A DNA stretch of 64,000 nt from positions 2,407,389-2,471,388 of the forward strand of contig CP102260.1 in the NCBI GenBank assembly GCA_025146925.1, in the 5' to 3' direction. Position 1 is the stretch's first letter, and each line of letters opens with the position of its first letter. Below, in pieces: positions 51,336 through 59,772 of the stretch. The notes beneath the pieces were generated by a model. It saw nothing but the letters and a program-made list of their open reading frames with translations, searched no databases and was not told the origin of the DNA. Origin of the DNA: [Bacteroides] pectinophilus (lineage in GTDB: Bacteria; Bacillota; Clostridia; Lachnospirales; Lachnospiraceae). A program made the position numbers and the translations under genes.

Positions 51336-51440
51336 TTACCATTTTGCTTTATTATAAAATACATAATCGCAGAACATGCAACTCCTACAGGATATGTTAT
51401 TGTCATAGATGCCATTCATATAATTGTTCATACTAGACAT
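51336..51440 (-). CDS. 34-aa Cys-containing peptide ORF
   Basis: The ATG at 51440 is preceded by GGAGG at good spacing. The product begins M-S-S-M-N-N-Y-M-N-G-I-Y-D, has C-R-S-C-M-F-C near its middle, and ends Y-N-K-A-K-W. Three cysteines in a C-x2-C-x2-C pattern in so short a peptide are unusual. It lies upstream of and parallel to the ECF sigma gene (84 bases). It could be a peptide signal or bacteriocin precursor, or chance. No maturation enzyme is nearby. Confidence 0.45.
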   Translation of the reverse strand: MSSMNNYMNGIYDNNISCRSCMFCDYVFYNKAKW

Positions 51441-51463
51441 TTTATAATACCTCCATTCTTTCA

Positions 51464-51490
51464 TTAGGCTTTCGCATTAAAAACCGCCTC
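51464..51490 (-). pseudogene. 3' remnant related to the gene at 9914
   Basis: The minus strand reads E-A-V-F-N-A-K-A and stop, against R-P-V-F-E-A-K-A and stop at 9914. TCATTAGGCTTTCGC is shared, including bases past the stop codon. Directly joined to a class III fragment at 51491. Confidence 0.6.
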
Positions 51491-51736
51491 AAATGATATG
51501 TTTATAACTGTTTCTGTTCTCATCCGTTACAGCAAGTCCTGTTAATCCGGTATTCGGATCAATCCAGTCTCCATTTTTGTCATACTGGCTCATCAGGTTC
51601 TTAATTGCCTGAACATTTGTAAACATTGCACCGTTTCCATTTTTCATCATCTCACTCAGTACTGCTTTATACTTTTTACTGTTTGTGTCGATCCCTGCTG
51701 CTTTTAATTGTTTCTGTACAGAACTGCTATTCATTT
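51491..51736 (-). pseudogene. Internal fragment of a class III array gene
   Basis: These 246 bases match 54076-54321 in the intact class III gene almost exactly (L-K-A-A-G-I-D-T-N-S-K-K-Y-K-A, the D-K-N-G-D-W-I-D loop, G-L-A-V-T-D-E-N-R). Both ends of the gene are gone. At 51736 the sequence switches to the duplicated antisense tail of the XRE gene, giving a meaningless 32-residue N-terminus to the open frame; at 51490 it switches to another gene's 3' end. Confidence 0.85.
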
Positions 51737-51910
51737 GATAATCTGGATTACCAAAGACTGCTGGTCTATCTTTCAGAATGTACAAGCGATCAGATAACCA
51801 CCATTCTTGCACTTGTAGAAGCCTATCTTCGTACATATAAAACCCATGAAACAGAATAGCAGAAAGATTTTGATTTTCTCTTGATTATTTCTGCATTTTT
51901 CTGGATAAAA

Positions 51911-51946
51911 ACAGGGCGGTCAGCTCTCCATAGCCTTCCACCCTGT
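51911..51946 (-). terminator. Terminator after class I gene, copy 2
   Basis: Same hairpin and T tract as 6604-6639. Confidence 0.65.
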
Positions 51947-52062
51947 CATCTTATCTTTTCATAGAAGAAACTATTGATTATATTGGCAACTCACAATCTT
52001 TTAGCCAAAATCGCAGTTCCAACCAAAGTACCGATTTGATATTTTCCTTTTACCGAATCTTC

Positions 52063-52812
52063 TTATGCCTTAATATCAAAACTCGATCTATCAGGTACAG
52101 AAATACTCACAGATCCTGCTACAAGGCTTTGTGTCATACTTTTTACATCAGTACCAGTTACGGATAAGGTATAATCACCCGTTTCCTTTCTTTCTGCCGA
52201 TTTTTCTGCACGTTTCTTTGCAGCTTTTTCTTCCTCTGCTTTTTTAGCAGCTCTTTTCTCTTTTACCTTTTCCTCTTTTTCTCTGTTCTCTTTTGCTTTT
52301 CGTTCAGCATTCTCTTTCGCTATTTTCCCATCTGGATCATTTGTACCAGATATTGCCACCGAAATATTTCCGTTTTCATCAACCTTATAACTCAGATTTG
52401 TCAAAGTGCCCAAACATCCATTAACCGCACTTTTGGCACAATCTGGAATGGCTGCTAAGTTTTCCTCCAGATACTTTGCTTTTTCCGGATCATTCATACA
52501 CTTCTGTAAAAATGCACTTGAAACGGATACTGTTGTCGGAACCCCTTGCATTGAAGTCGTTCCCGTATTCACATAATGGTATTTTCCCTGCAAGTATTTT
52601 GAATAATCATTTACATTGCTATACCCCGTCTTAATCTGCTCTGTTTTTGTCACACCGGGACGTGATGTTTTTAATTCAACTGTACTTGTTGTCACGTTGC
52701 CGTCTTTTGTATTTGTACTATCCTTTTCACTATCTGTTTTTTTAACAGTATTCTTGTAATTTGAAGCATAATACGATGTGCAACTGCTGTTATTGATACC
52801 TGTAATTGCCAT
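52063..52812 (-). CDS. Class I array protein (DUF6033-like), copy 2
   Basis: 249 residues, the same length as copy 1 at 6756 and identical to it over the first 80 or so residues and the last 90. Differences cluster in the middle: V-N-T-G-T-T-S-M-Q-G-V for M-N-I-G-L-T-S-M-Q-G-I, and C-A-K-S-A-V-N-G-C-L-G-T-L followed by a different strand in place of C-T-K-D-T-I-N. The D-P-E-K core, coiled coil and F-D-I-K-A end are unchanged. Localised divergence inside an otherwise exact repeat suggests gene conversion or selection for variation in this part. Confidence 0.8.
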   Translation of the reverse strand: MAITGINNSSCTSYYASNYKNTVKKTDSEKDSTNTKDGNVTTSTVELKTSRPGVTKTEQIKTGYSNVNDYSKYLQGKYHYVNTGTTSMQGVPTTVSVSSAFLQKCMNDPEKAKYLEENLAAIPDCAKSAVNGCLGTLTNLSYKVDENGNISVAISGTNDPDGKIAKENAERKAKENREKEEKVKEKRAAKKAEEEKAAKKRAEKSAERKETGDYTLSVTGTDVKSMTQSLVAGSVSISVPDRSSFDIKA

Positions 52813-52943
52813 AATCCTACCTCCCTGTTATTGAAACTTAAAATAATTTCTATTATATTGAACGACTTGGATATTTAATTTCTCTCAGCCTCAATATGAT
52901 ATGTAATTACTATTTTTATTTGTAAATCATAGTACTAACATCA

Positions 52944-53687
52944 TCAAATCTTAATGCTCATCAATAACTGCTCTCTATTAGGCTGAATCATTGTATATTT
53001 CTCCTTAAATGAGGTAATTGCACCATACATTTTCTCAGTTAAATTTTCTGGGATTTCGTCCTTTCCCCTGGTTTTTTGCTCCTCAATGTAAGCCGATGCC
53101 AAAGTTGACCTTGTGGTAATTTTTGAAATTTTATTCATTTCTTCACCAATAATTCCACGGGCATGCTGATTGGTTGTCTCCATTGTCACAAAGTCATCCA
53201 CTGTTTTTTTATATGCAGCATCTAAATTGCTTAACTCTTCATCCTTTGTAAGCTTACGAGGTCCATTTTCATCAGCTACATATATTTCTCTGGTTCCATT
53301 TTCATAGCCCTTCACAATTTCATCATATAATTCTGCGTATGCTTTAACATAATTATTTGCCTTGTCAGTAATATTTAAGGCACTTTTTCCTGTATCAACA
53401 TTTTGATTCTGCTGTGCTGCCTTCTTTTGAATTTCATAACTATAATCAATATCACTGATTTTTTTACTCGCTAACAGTTCCTTTCTTTGAACCACATCAT
53501 CATATTTTTCCTGTCCACTCTGCTGTATACGATTACGATAATACTCCAATCCCTCATTAGAAATCGAAAGCTTCACTGATTGCCCCACTGTATGTTTTTC
53601 GTTTGTCTGACTATTTCCTTTCTGTACTTTATCAGTATTTTTTTCCATTATTGAATTCGTATTATTCATGTAATTAGATATTTTCAT
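52944..53687 (-). CDS. Class II array protein, copy 2
   Basis: 247 residues, identical in protein sequence to the gene at 7637-8380. Here it is preceded by AAGGAGGAAAAATAGG instead of GAGGTGA, so the copy was joined exactly at the start codon to another upstream context, downstream of a class III gene under the second LytTR pair. Function unknown. Confidence 0.8.
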   Translation of the reverse strand: MKISNYMNNTNSIMEKNTDKVQKGNSQTNEKHTVGQSVKLSISNEGLEYYRNRIQQSGQEKYDDVVQRKELLASKKISDIDYSYEIQKKAAQQNQNVDTGKSALNITDKANNYVKAYAELYDEIVKGYENGTREIYVADENGPRKLTKDEELSNLDAAYKKTVDDFVTMETTNQHARGIIGEEMNKISKITTRSTLASAYIEEQKTRGKDEIPENLTEKMYGAITSFKEKYTMIQPNREQLLMSIKI

Positions 53688-53752
53688 ATCCTATTTTTCC
53701 TCCTTAAAACCCATTATCTTAGTTTCACCTCGTGGCTCACAAATAAATCTAT

Positions 53753-54409
53753 CTATAACTTTATATCTACTGACTTCCTGCCACTTTCCGCCGACTCCCT
53801 TGTAATACCATCCAATGCACCAGCCGGTATTGGTTTACCCGCTTTCCATGTAGGATCAGCGGCTTTTGCTGCTTCTGCAAATGCCTGTCTGTATTGATGT
53901 TCATATTGTTCCATTGTCCAGCCTGCTGATAAGCGGTCATCTTTATCCATTTTTCTATATAAATTGTTATATACGCTCTCTCTTTTGGTAGTATCACCAT
54001 TTAAAGTACCGTTTTCATTTAAGAATTCTTTCTTTGCCAGTTCAAACATTTCTTCCCGGCTGCTCTCTGGAATAGAAATGATATGTTTATAACTGTTTCT
54101 GTTCTCATCCGTTACAGCAAGTCCTGTTAATCCGGTATTCGGATCAATCCAGTCTCCGTTTTTGTCATACTGGCTCATCAGGTTCTTAATTGCCTGAACA
54201 TTTGTAAACATTGCACCGTTTCCATTCTTCATCATCTCACTCAGTGCTGCTTTATACTTTTTACTGTTTGTGTCAATCCCTGCTGCTTTTAATTGTTTTT
54301 GTACAGAACTGCTGTTCATTTTGGACAACTGAATATTGTTGACCAAATTTGTTTTTGATGTTCCAAATGTTGTTTGAAATAAAAAACCGTAGTCCGTAAT
54401 TCTTGACAT
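53753..54409 (-). CDS. Class III array protein (DUF3879-like), intact
   Basis: 218 residues, GGGAGG before the ATG. N-terminus M-S-R-I-T-D-Y-G-F-L-F-Q-T-T-F-G. EF-hand-like loop D-K-N-G-D-W-I-D-P-N-T-G near 82-93. Then G-D-T-T-K-R-E-S-V, G-W-T-M-E-Q-Y-E-H-Q-Y-R, G-I-T-R-E-S-A-E-S and the ending K-S-V-D-I-K-L. Same order as the gene at 49177. It is the first cargo gene downstream of the second kinase, with the direct repeats 54501-54530 about 90 bases upstream, so it is probably the head of an operon with the class II and class I genes that follow. Confidence 0.75.
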   Translation of the reverse strand: MSRITDYGFLFQTTFGTSKTNLVNNIQLSKMNSSSVQKQLKAAGIDTNSKKYKAALSEMMKNGNGAMFTNVQAIKNLMSQYDKNGDWIDPNTGLTGLAVTDENRNSYKHIISIPESSREEMFELAKKEFLNENGTLNGDTTKRESVYNNLYRKMDKDDRLSAGWTMEQYEHQYRQAFAEAAKAADPTWKAGKPIPAGALDGITRESAESGRKSVDIKL

Positions 54410-54500
54410 AAGCGAAACCTCCCATCATTAAATTTTTTATATGTATCATCCACTTTATTTTTTTCTATCGACACACCCCTTCTGATATTTTACCTTTTCT

Positions 54501-54530
54501 GCACCAAGTACGATTTTTTTGCACGAAGTA
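54501..54530 (-). promoter_or_regulatory. Direct repeats before the class III gene
   Basis: GCACCAAGTA (54501-54510) and GCACGAAGTA (54521-54530), 20 bases apart with a T7 tract between; on the coding strand TACTTCGTGC and TACTTGGTGC. Position between kinase stop and first cargo gene, two-turn spacing and T tract repeat the layout at 40891-40918, though the half-site differs, as expected for a different LytTR regulator. Confidence 0.65.
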
Positions 54531-54565
54531 AGACTCTTTACAAAAAAATAGCCAAAAATGCTCTT

Positions 54566-55858
54566 TTATGAATTAAGGAATAACTCAGCAGCAAATTTAT
54601 TTCCATCATTCTTCAATGTTAAATCTCCATCATATTTTTTTATACTGCTCTGAACATTCAGCAATCCTATTCCACCATTTTTTCCTTTATTTGATACTGG
54701 AAAACCATTTCTCCACTTTACTTCATTACAATTATTTTCAATGCTGACAACTATCATCTTATGATATGAACCAATCTTAATGCAAATATATTTCTCGCCT
54801 TTCAGCTTTTCTGTTGCTTCAATCGCATTATCTAATAAATTTCCAAAAATAGTTGTAATGTCGATTGGTTCAATGAAATTCAAATTCACATTATCTACCT
54901 TTATTGTTACTGAAATCCCCTTTTCTCTCATAACAGATTCTTTATCTGTAAGAAGTATATTCAAGATCGGATTTTCTGTGTATTGAACCGGAATAAGCGG
55001 CTTCAACAACTCTCTGATCTTTGTTGCATATTCTCCTGCCGTTTTTTCCTGCTCTGCACCATATAACCCTTCGATTGCTTTAATATGCTTATTTACATCA
55101 TGTAATATCTGAATGGTTTGATCATACTTTTTTGCCTGGGTCAAATAGTATTCGTATTGTACCTTTGCCTGCTGCTCTAATGCGATCAACTGCTTTTCGT
55201 AATAGTTCTTTTCATCTGCCATTTTTACAAAATATAAAAGGTATAAATCTGCCAGAACAATACATCCCATGTTGACTGCACACAAATAATTTTCTTCTCC
55301 ATTTTTAAAATTCTCTACAATTACACTCATGTTAATCAGACTGTATAGAAGTATAATTCCATACATGATGTACCGTGTCTTTGAATAAGGGACATCACTT
55401 TTTTTCACAAACCTGTTTATGAATGTGTAATACAAAAAAATAAGTATCACCTTTGAAAATGTTACCTCAAGGCAATAAAGCATCGTTTCATTCACATTTT
55501 TTATATCTGCGGCTTGCAAAATGCATTGTAAAAGAATCACTCCCAATGATTCACAGACAGACATACAAAATACTAATGCTTCACATTCAATAATACGTCT
55601 TAAGGGTTTATCTATATCCTCATAATACAGAACATATACTATAATCCCCGTCAAAACGCCCCAGACTACTAGATTTAATATGGAATGATTGAGCATATTT
55701 ATACAGAATGTAAATATTACTGTGGTAGTCTCAATCACAATATATACATATCTATTTCGACTACTCTTTTTATACTTTCCATTCATAAACTGAAATAATA
55801 TCGTACTTATTATAAAACATGAAAGTGCATTACATAATAGCAGTAAAATCGTATTCAT
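54566..55858 (-). CDS. AgrC-like GHKL sensor histidine kinase, second copy
   Basis: 430 residues: six or seven membrane segments up to residue 215, a cytoplasmic coiled coil, I-Q-I-L-H-D-V-N-K-H-I near residue 250 as phosphorylation box, N box G-N-L-L-D-N-A-I-E-A and G box K-G-K-N-G-G-I-G-L-L-N-V. It is only distantly similar to the kinase at 40954. AGGAGG precedes the ATG and the gene follows the regulator by 8 bases. Its ligand is unknown; no AgrBD genes are near. Confidence 0.88.
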   Translation of the reverse strand: MNTILLLLCNALSCFIISTILFQFMNGKYKKSSRNRYVYIVIETTTVIFTFCINMLNHSILNLVVWGVLTGIIVYVLYYEDIDKPLRRIIECEALVFCMSVCESLGVILLQCILQAADIKNVNETMLYCLEVTFSKVILIFLYYTFINRFVKKSDVPYSKTRYIMYGIILLYSLINMSVIVENFKNGEENYLCAVNMGCIVLADLYLLYFVKMADEKNYYEKQLIALEQQAKVQYEYYLTQAKKYDQTIQILHDVNKHIKAIEGLYGAEQEKTAGEYATKIRELLKPLIPVQYTENPILNILLTDKESVMREKGISVTIKVDNVNLNFIEPIDITTIFGNLLDNAIEATEKLKGEKYICIKIGSYHKMIVVSIENNCNEVKWRNGFPVSNKGKNGGIGLLNVQSSIKKYDGDLTLKNDGNKFAAELFLNS

Positions 55859-55866
55859 TTTTCCTC

Positions 55867-56601
55867 CTATGAATTTCTCTGCAAAAATTTATTTACTTCT
55901 TCTCTAAAATCGTTGCTTCTCCTTTGTGCAATCTGAAGTTCTTTTCCATTATCCATATAAATAATAAAGTCCTTTATTTTTTCAATATGCCTTAAATTAA
56001 CCAGATTTCCTCTACAATTCACAACAAAATCATATGGTTGCAGTTCTTCAACCAGTTTTTCAAAGATACAATCATACTCATATGTAATATCAGACAATGC
56101 TATCAGTACTTTTCTGGATCTTTTTATGTATTCAAAATATAAAATATCCCTCAGTTTCAGTTTGATCGACAGATACTCTTTTCCATTGCTGTCAGTCACT
56201 TTATAAAAATTCTTTTCTACTATGGCATCCGGCAGTTGATTCAGAAGTTCCAATATCTGCAATTCCAGTTTATCATATTCCAATGGTTTACATAGAAATG
56301 AAAATGCATGAACTTCGTTAATGACCTGCATACAATATTCTTCATAACTCGTAATATACACTAATTTCACATCTGGAAATTTTTCTTTCAATTTTCTCCC
56401 CAGTTTAATACCATTCAGTTCTTCCATCGAAATATCTAAAATTCCGATATCAATACGACTGATATTTTCAAGCATTTGATTTGCAGACATAAATTTCTCT
56501 ATATGATAAGCAATCTTTTGACTTGTAAAAATCTTATGCAGCATATTCACTGCACACTCAAGATCTGCTATATCGTCATCACAAACAGCAATTTCCAGCA
56601 T
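55867..56601 (-). CDS. LytTR response regulator, second copy
   Basis: 244 residues from the ATG at 56601 (AAGGTGA upstream), or 247 from GTG at 56610. Receiver with D-D-D near residue 8, phosphorylated Asp in I-D-I-G-I-L-D-I-S-M-E, and L-C-K-P-L. LytTR domain: Y-F-E-Y-I-K-R-S-R-K, D-F-V-V-N-C-R-G-N-L-V-N-L-R, Q-I-A-Q-R-R-S-N. Compared with the first regulator the H-R-A-Y region is C-R-G-N, in keeping with a different DNA half-site. I see no matching repeat upstream of this gene. Confidence 0.88.
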   Translation of the reverse strand: MLEIAVCDDDIADLECAVNMLHKIFTSQKIAYHIEKFMSANQMLENISRIDIGILDISMEELNGIKLGRKLKEKFPDVKLVYITSYEEYCMQVINEVHAFSFLCKPLEYDKLELQILELLNQLPDAIVEKNFYKVTDSNGKEYLSIKLKLRDILYFEYIKRSRKVLIALSDITYEYDCIFEKLVEELQPYDFVVNCRGNLVNLRHIEKIKDFIIYMDNGKELQIAQRRSNDFREEVNKFLQRNS

Positions 56602-56720
56602 ATTACTCACCTTCTTCCTATCTTCCTACTATATCGGTAATTTTTATTTTTCCATTAAATAAATATAAAGTACTCTGCATATTATCTAAATAGGCTCTAA
56701 ATAAATATCATATATATAGA

Positions 56721-56749
56721 AAATGTGCCATCATCTTGACGGCACATTT
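56721..56749 (-). terminator. Terminator upstream of the second two-component pair
   Basis: AAATGTGCC and GGCACATTT form a perfect 9-bp stem with an 11-base loop, followed on the minus strand by TTCTATATATAT. It ends the transcript from the right (495-aa gene) before the regulator gene. Confidence 0.75.
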
Positions 56750-56776
56750 CCTATATTTTCCCCCCAAATTATATTG

Positions 56777-56865
56777 CTACAGTATAGAATACCATTGTCT
56801 GTCCATACTATCAGCTTCATACTGATATGTAATCAACTGATTCATGTCTTTTAAACCCGCCATTT
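56777..56865 (-). pseudogene. 3' remnant of a 396-aa-class array gene
   Basis: The minus strand reads G-L-K-D-M-N-Q-L-I-T-Y-Q-Y-E-A-D-S-M then R-Q-W-Y-S-I-L and stop; the intact gene at 59773 ends G-L-K-D-M-N-Q-L-I-T-Y-Q-Y-E-A-D-S-T then R-Q-W-Y-S-V-L. About 30 codons remain, directly after the stop of the 495-aa gene. Confidence 0.8.
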
Positions 56866-56881
56866 CTATTAGGTTCTATCA

Positions 56882-58324
56882 TTATATTATAGTTTTCATA
56901 TTTTTATAGTATCCTGCATTATCCATAACACTATTATTGCCAGATGTACCCACAGTACTTACCTCAGAGTCCGAAATATTATACCCTGCCTTAAATGCAA
57001 GAATATCCTCCAATCCATATTGATTTTTATAATCCGTCAGCATATAGATATTATCTCGTATTTCCTCATATTTCGCATTGGCTTCCTGGGAGTTCATTAT
57101 TTTACACATTTTCTCTGGAAGTCCGGTAATCTTCCCATTGTCATCTACGTTTATATCGTCAAATGAATACTGTCCATTTGTTGCTTTCTGAATGAACTGT
57201 TCCACTTCATAGTAAGCATTTACTAATCTATATTGTGTGTTAGAAATATCTGCTGTCTGAATATATTTTTCCCACATATCATCAGCAAAATTTTCCGATA
57301 TCATATTTTTTATCTGTTCTTTGTTTTCTTCTGTAATGTCCCCGTTAATCGTAATAGTTCCAGATACATCTATTTCAATTTTCCATGATGTATCTGGCAG
57401 TTCAATTCCTTTTTCATTTGCTATTCTTTCTATTTCTGCATAAAAATCGTTTTTTATATAATTCGACTTCTCTGCTCTCTCATAATCAGATAAATTGGCA
57501 AATATTTTCACATATGCCATTTCCGACACACTTAACTGCTCCCCCTTTTTCATCTTATTTAATAATTCTTCTACACTATCCGTTCCCGAATATTTTTCAT
57601 CTTCCGGCAACGCTTCAAATTGCATCTGATGTAATTTGTCAATTTCGCTTTGATATGTTTTTTCATATTTCTGCTTTATTGCATTTTTTTCTTCTGAATT
57701 ATCTGCATTTGCTATTTCTTGTGAGTGCTGCACATTACTACTTGAAGTATCCCTGTTTTTCGTTTCCGTAATTTTTATTCTATAGGAACCTTCCCCGGAA
57801 TCCGATGTCATATTGGAATTTTCTACTCTGATCACATAATCTGATGTAACGCAGTCCCAATTAGGTACCGTAAGCTGTTTATTACCATGTCCATCATCTG
57901 TCGCTATTCCAATCTGATTGCCATATAAATCGTACAATACTAAATTATATGCCTGACTATTCTTGCTTTCCAATGAAATCGTTATCTCTGAAGATATACC
58001 CATTTTAGAGTAAAAACTTTTTTGCGGATAAGAAAAAGAATAGTAATCTACATCATATTTTGAATCGATTGTTCCCTCTAAATAACTTTCATTATTATGC
58101 AACAATGTTCCTATATCATATGTACTGTAATAGCGATCTACCTGATCATCGTATTTCGTATGCTGATGATAACTATCATTCTTATTTGTTTTGGCATTTT
58201 CTATTAACACCGTTTGCTCATTTAATTCTTTCATCGGCGATTTAAAACTTTTTGCTGCATTTCCTGTCTCATATATTTTACTATCTACTATTCCGCCACC
58301 TATATAATGTACATAGTGTCCCAT
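56882..58324 (-). CDS. Leaderless array protein with a PPC-type domain
   Basis: 480 residues from the ATG at 58324 (AGAGGTGAC upstream; the frame runs 15 codons further). Start M-G-H-Y-V-H-Y-I-G-G-G. Residues 75-190 look like a PPC beta-sandwich (D-V-D-Y-Y-S-F-S-Y, Y-N-L-V-L-Y-D-L-Y-G-N-Q, V-I-R-V-E-N). Residues 200-470 are helical with K-W/S-E-M-A-Y-V and E-I-D-V-S-G-T-I-T-I-N-G. There is no signal peptide although PPC domains normally work outside the cell. It ends abruptly M-K-T-I-I next to a 3' remnant of another gene, so its own 3' end may have been exchanged. Confidence 0.65.
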   Translation of the reverse strand: MGHYVHYIGGGIVDSKIYETGNAAKSFKSPMKELNEQTVLIENAKTNKNDSYHQHTKYDDQVDRYYSTYDIGTLLHNNESYLEGTIDSKYDVDYYSFSYPQKSFYSKMGISSEITISLESKNSQAYNLVLYDLYGNQIGIATDDGHGNKQLTVPNWDCVTSDYVIRVENSNMTSDSGEGSYRIKITETKNRDTSSSNVQHSQEIANADNSEEKNAIKQKYEKTYQSEIDKLHQMQFEALPEDEKYSGTDSVEELLNKMKKGEQLSVSEMAYVKIFANLSDYERAEKSNYIKNDFYAEIERIANEKGIELPDTSWKIEIDVSGTITINGDITEENKEQIKNMISENFADDMWEKYIQTADISNTQYRLVNAYYEVEQFIQKATNGQYSFDDINVDDNGKITGLPEKMCKIMNSQEANAKYEEIRDNIYMLTDYKNQYGLEDILAFKAGYNISDSEVSTVGTSGNNSVMDNAGYYKNMKTII

Positions 58325-58396
58325 CTTATCGTCACCTCTTGGAATCCACGGATGGTATAAAAATACCATCAGTAATTTATTTATCTTTCTAAATAT

Positions 58397-59581
58397 TTAG
58401 CCCACTATTATTCCGAAAGGAACTAAATAATCCAATGTCATCTGTGTCATTGTAGTGCAACTAGCATTTACATAAGAAATACCACTTACCCAATGTACTG
58501 TAACAGATGTTGCATAGTTTCCATCAATTGATCCTGATGGTGGATTATTGTCAACCAAGTCACTCCACCAACCACCTGTTTGTGCTAGTTTTTTTGAATA
58601 ACTAGCAGTTGCTGGCGTATAATAATAGTCAATGCTTGATGCGTATGTATTATTAGCAAATGCTTTTGATTTATCCGAAAATTTCACACCTGTCAATGCA
58701 TACTCATCTTCACTTCCACTAGGACAATTAATGGTCAATGTTTGCGTACTTGCTGATTGGCTAGATGAGCTTCGATTCCACTTTATTGTTGTATAATGTG
58801 TAAGATCCGAAAAGGTTGTTGTTTGTGCTATTGGCAATGGTTGTCCAGCATAATATCCATAATGATAACCGGTAGTTGCTGTTGCATCTTTTACCTTAAA
58901 AACAATATAATAATTTCCATCAATAAGACCTAAACTAATTACCTTATTCGACGTTCCTGCAATCGTTTTAGTTGTTGAATAATATCTGTCAAAATAACTG
59001 GTAACTCCCGCCTCATCCGATGAACGATATATTAAATTTATATCATTGTCAAAAATAAATACATTAACATTAGATTCTAACATAAATGTAATATTATTAC
59101 AGTCCTCATCCGAAACAACACATTGATAATAATGTCCCTGATTTTCATCATATGCAGAATCATTCAGATACCCCTCTCTTAATGCCGAATTATAGTTGCT
59201 CTGACCTTTTGGATTCAGTAAGAAACCAGACATTACAAACCCTTCTGATGTTTTTGCATATGTACTAAAAATTTCTGTATTCGATGTCCATTTCTGATCA
59301 GAGAAATTATATTCCATCGTGCTTGCACTCCACATATATTTATTTGACACCCTTCTTGTATCTGCATATGCACTTGCTCCATCATTTGTTGCATCCGTAA
59401 AGTCACAAGTCACTTCTTCGGTTGCAATTTTCGATTGTAATAATGTTAAATCCGTGTCGTTATCTTCTGTATTGAAATGTACTTTATTGCCATTATCAAT
59501 ACTTGCCGCATTCGCTACTGAGACATTTCCTAACAGCAAACATGCTGCCAATAATATTGTTGCTATTTTTCTCTTTTTCAT
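58397..59581 (-). CDS. Secreted array-associated protein, 394 aa
   Basis: 394 residues from the ATG at 59581 (AAAGGAATT upstream). Residues 1-25 are a Sec signal peptide (K-K-R-K, then I-L-L-A-A-C-L-L-L, A-N-A-A). The rest is beta-rich and Ser/Thr/Asn-rich: residues 85-215 resemble a PPC-type fold (F-M-L-E-S-N-V-N-V-F-I-F-D-N-D, I-D-G-N-Y-Y-I-V-F-K-V), then W-N-R-S-S-S-Q-S and a C-terminal part with G-W-W-S-D-L-V-D-N-N. No anchor or enzyme motif. It is the second Sec-exported protein of the arrays, beside a leaderless PPC protein. Confidence 0.7.
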   Translation of the reverse strand: MKKRKIATILLAACLLLGNVSVANAASIDNGNKVHFNTEDNDTDLTLLQSKIATEEVTCDFTDATNDGASAYADTRRVSNKYMWSASTMEYNFSDQKWTSNTEIFSTYAKTSEGFVMSGFLLNPKGQSNYNSALREGYLNDSAYDENQGHYYQCVVSDEDCNNITFMLESNVNVFIFDNDINLIYRSSDEAGVTSYFDRYYSTTKTIAGTSNKVISLGLIDGNYYIVFKVKDATATTGYHYGYYAGQPLPIAQTTTFSDLTHYTTIKWNRSSSSQSASTQTLTINCPSGSEDEYALTGVKFSDKSKAFANNTYASSIDYYYTPATASYSKKLAQTGGWWSDLVDNNPPSGSIDGNYATSVTVHWVSGISYVNASCTTMTQMTLDYLVPFGIIVG

Positions 59582-59772
59582 GAATAATTCCTTTCTGTTC
59601 ATAGTTCTTTATTTTATAGTTTTTTGATTTATATAGATTCATTATTAAAACGCTTTCCCTCCCTCTATTGTTTATTTTTTAATTTAAAAATTTCGAATCA
59701 TATATTTTATCTAAAAAACTATATTACTATACTTGACACACTTCCCTATATTTTTTCAAAAATATTATATTT

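Larger units (their letters stand above)
51736..53689. repeat. 1954-bp direct repeat, copy 2
   Basis: Counterpart of 6429-8382. The left end lies within the class III fragment junction and the right end two bases past the class II start codon, after which the upstream sequences of the two copies are unrelated. Confidence 0.95.

Noticed and set aside
51336-51440. The 34-aa peptide as an AgrD-type autoinducer
   Set aside because: No AgrB is nearby, there is no amphipathic leader plus acidic tail, and the cysteine pattern is not that of AgrD. Kept only as an unassigned small ORF.
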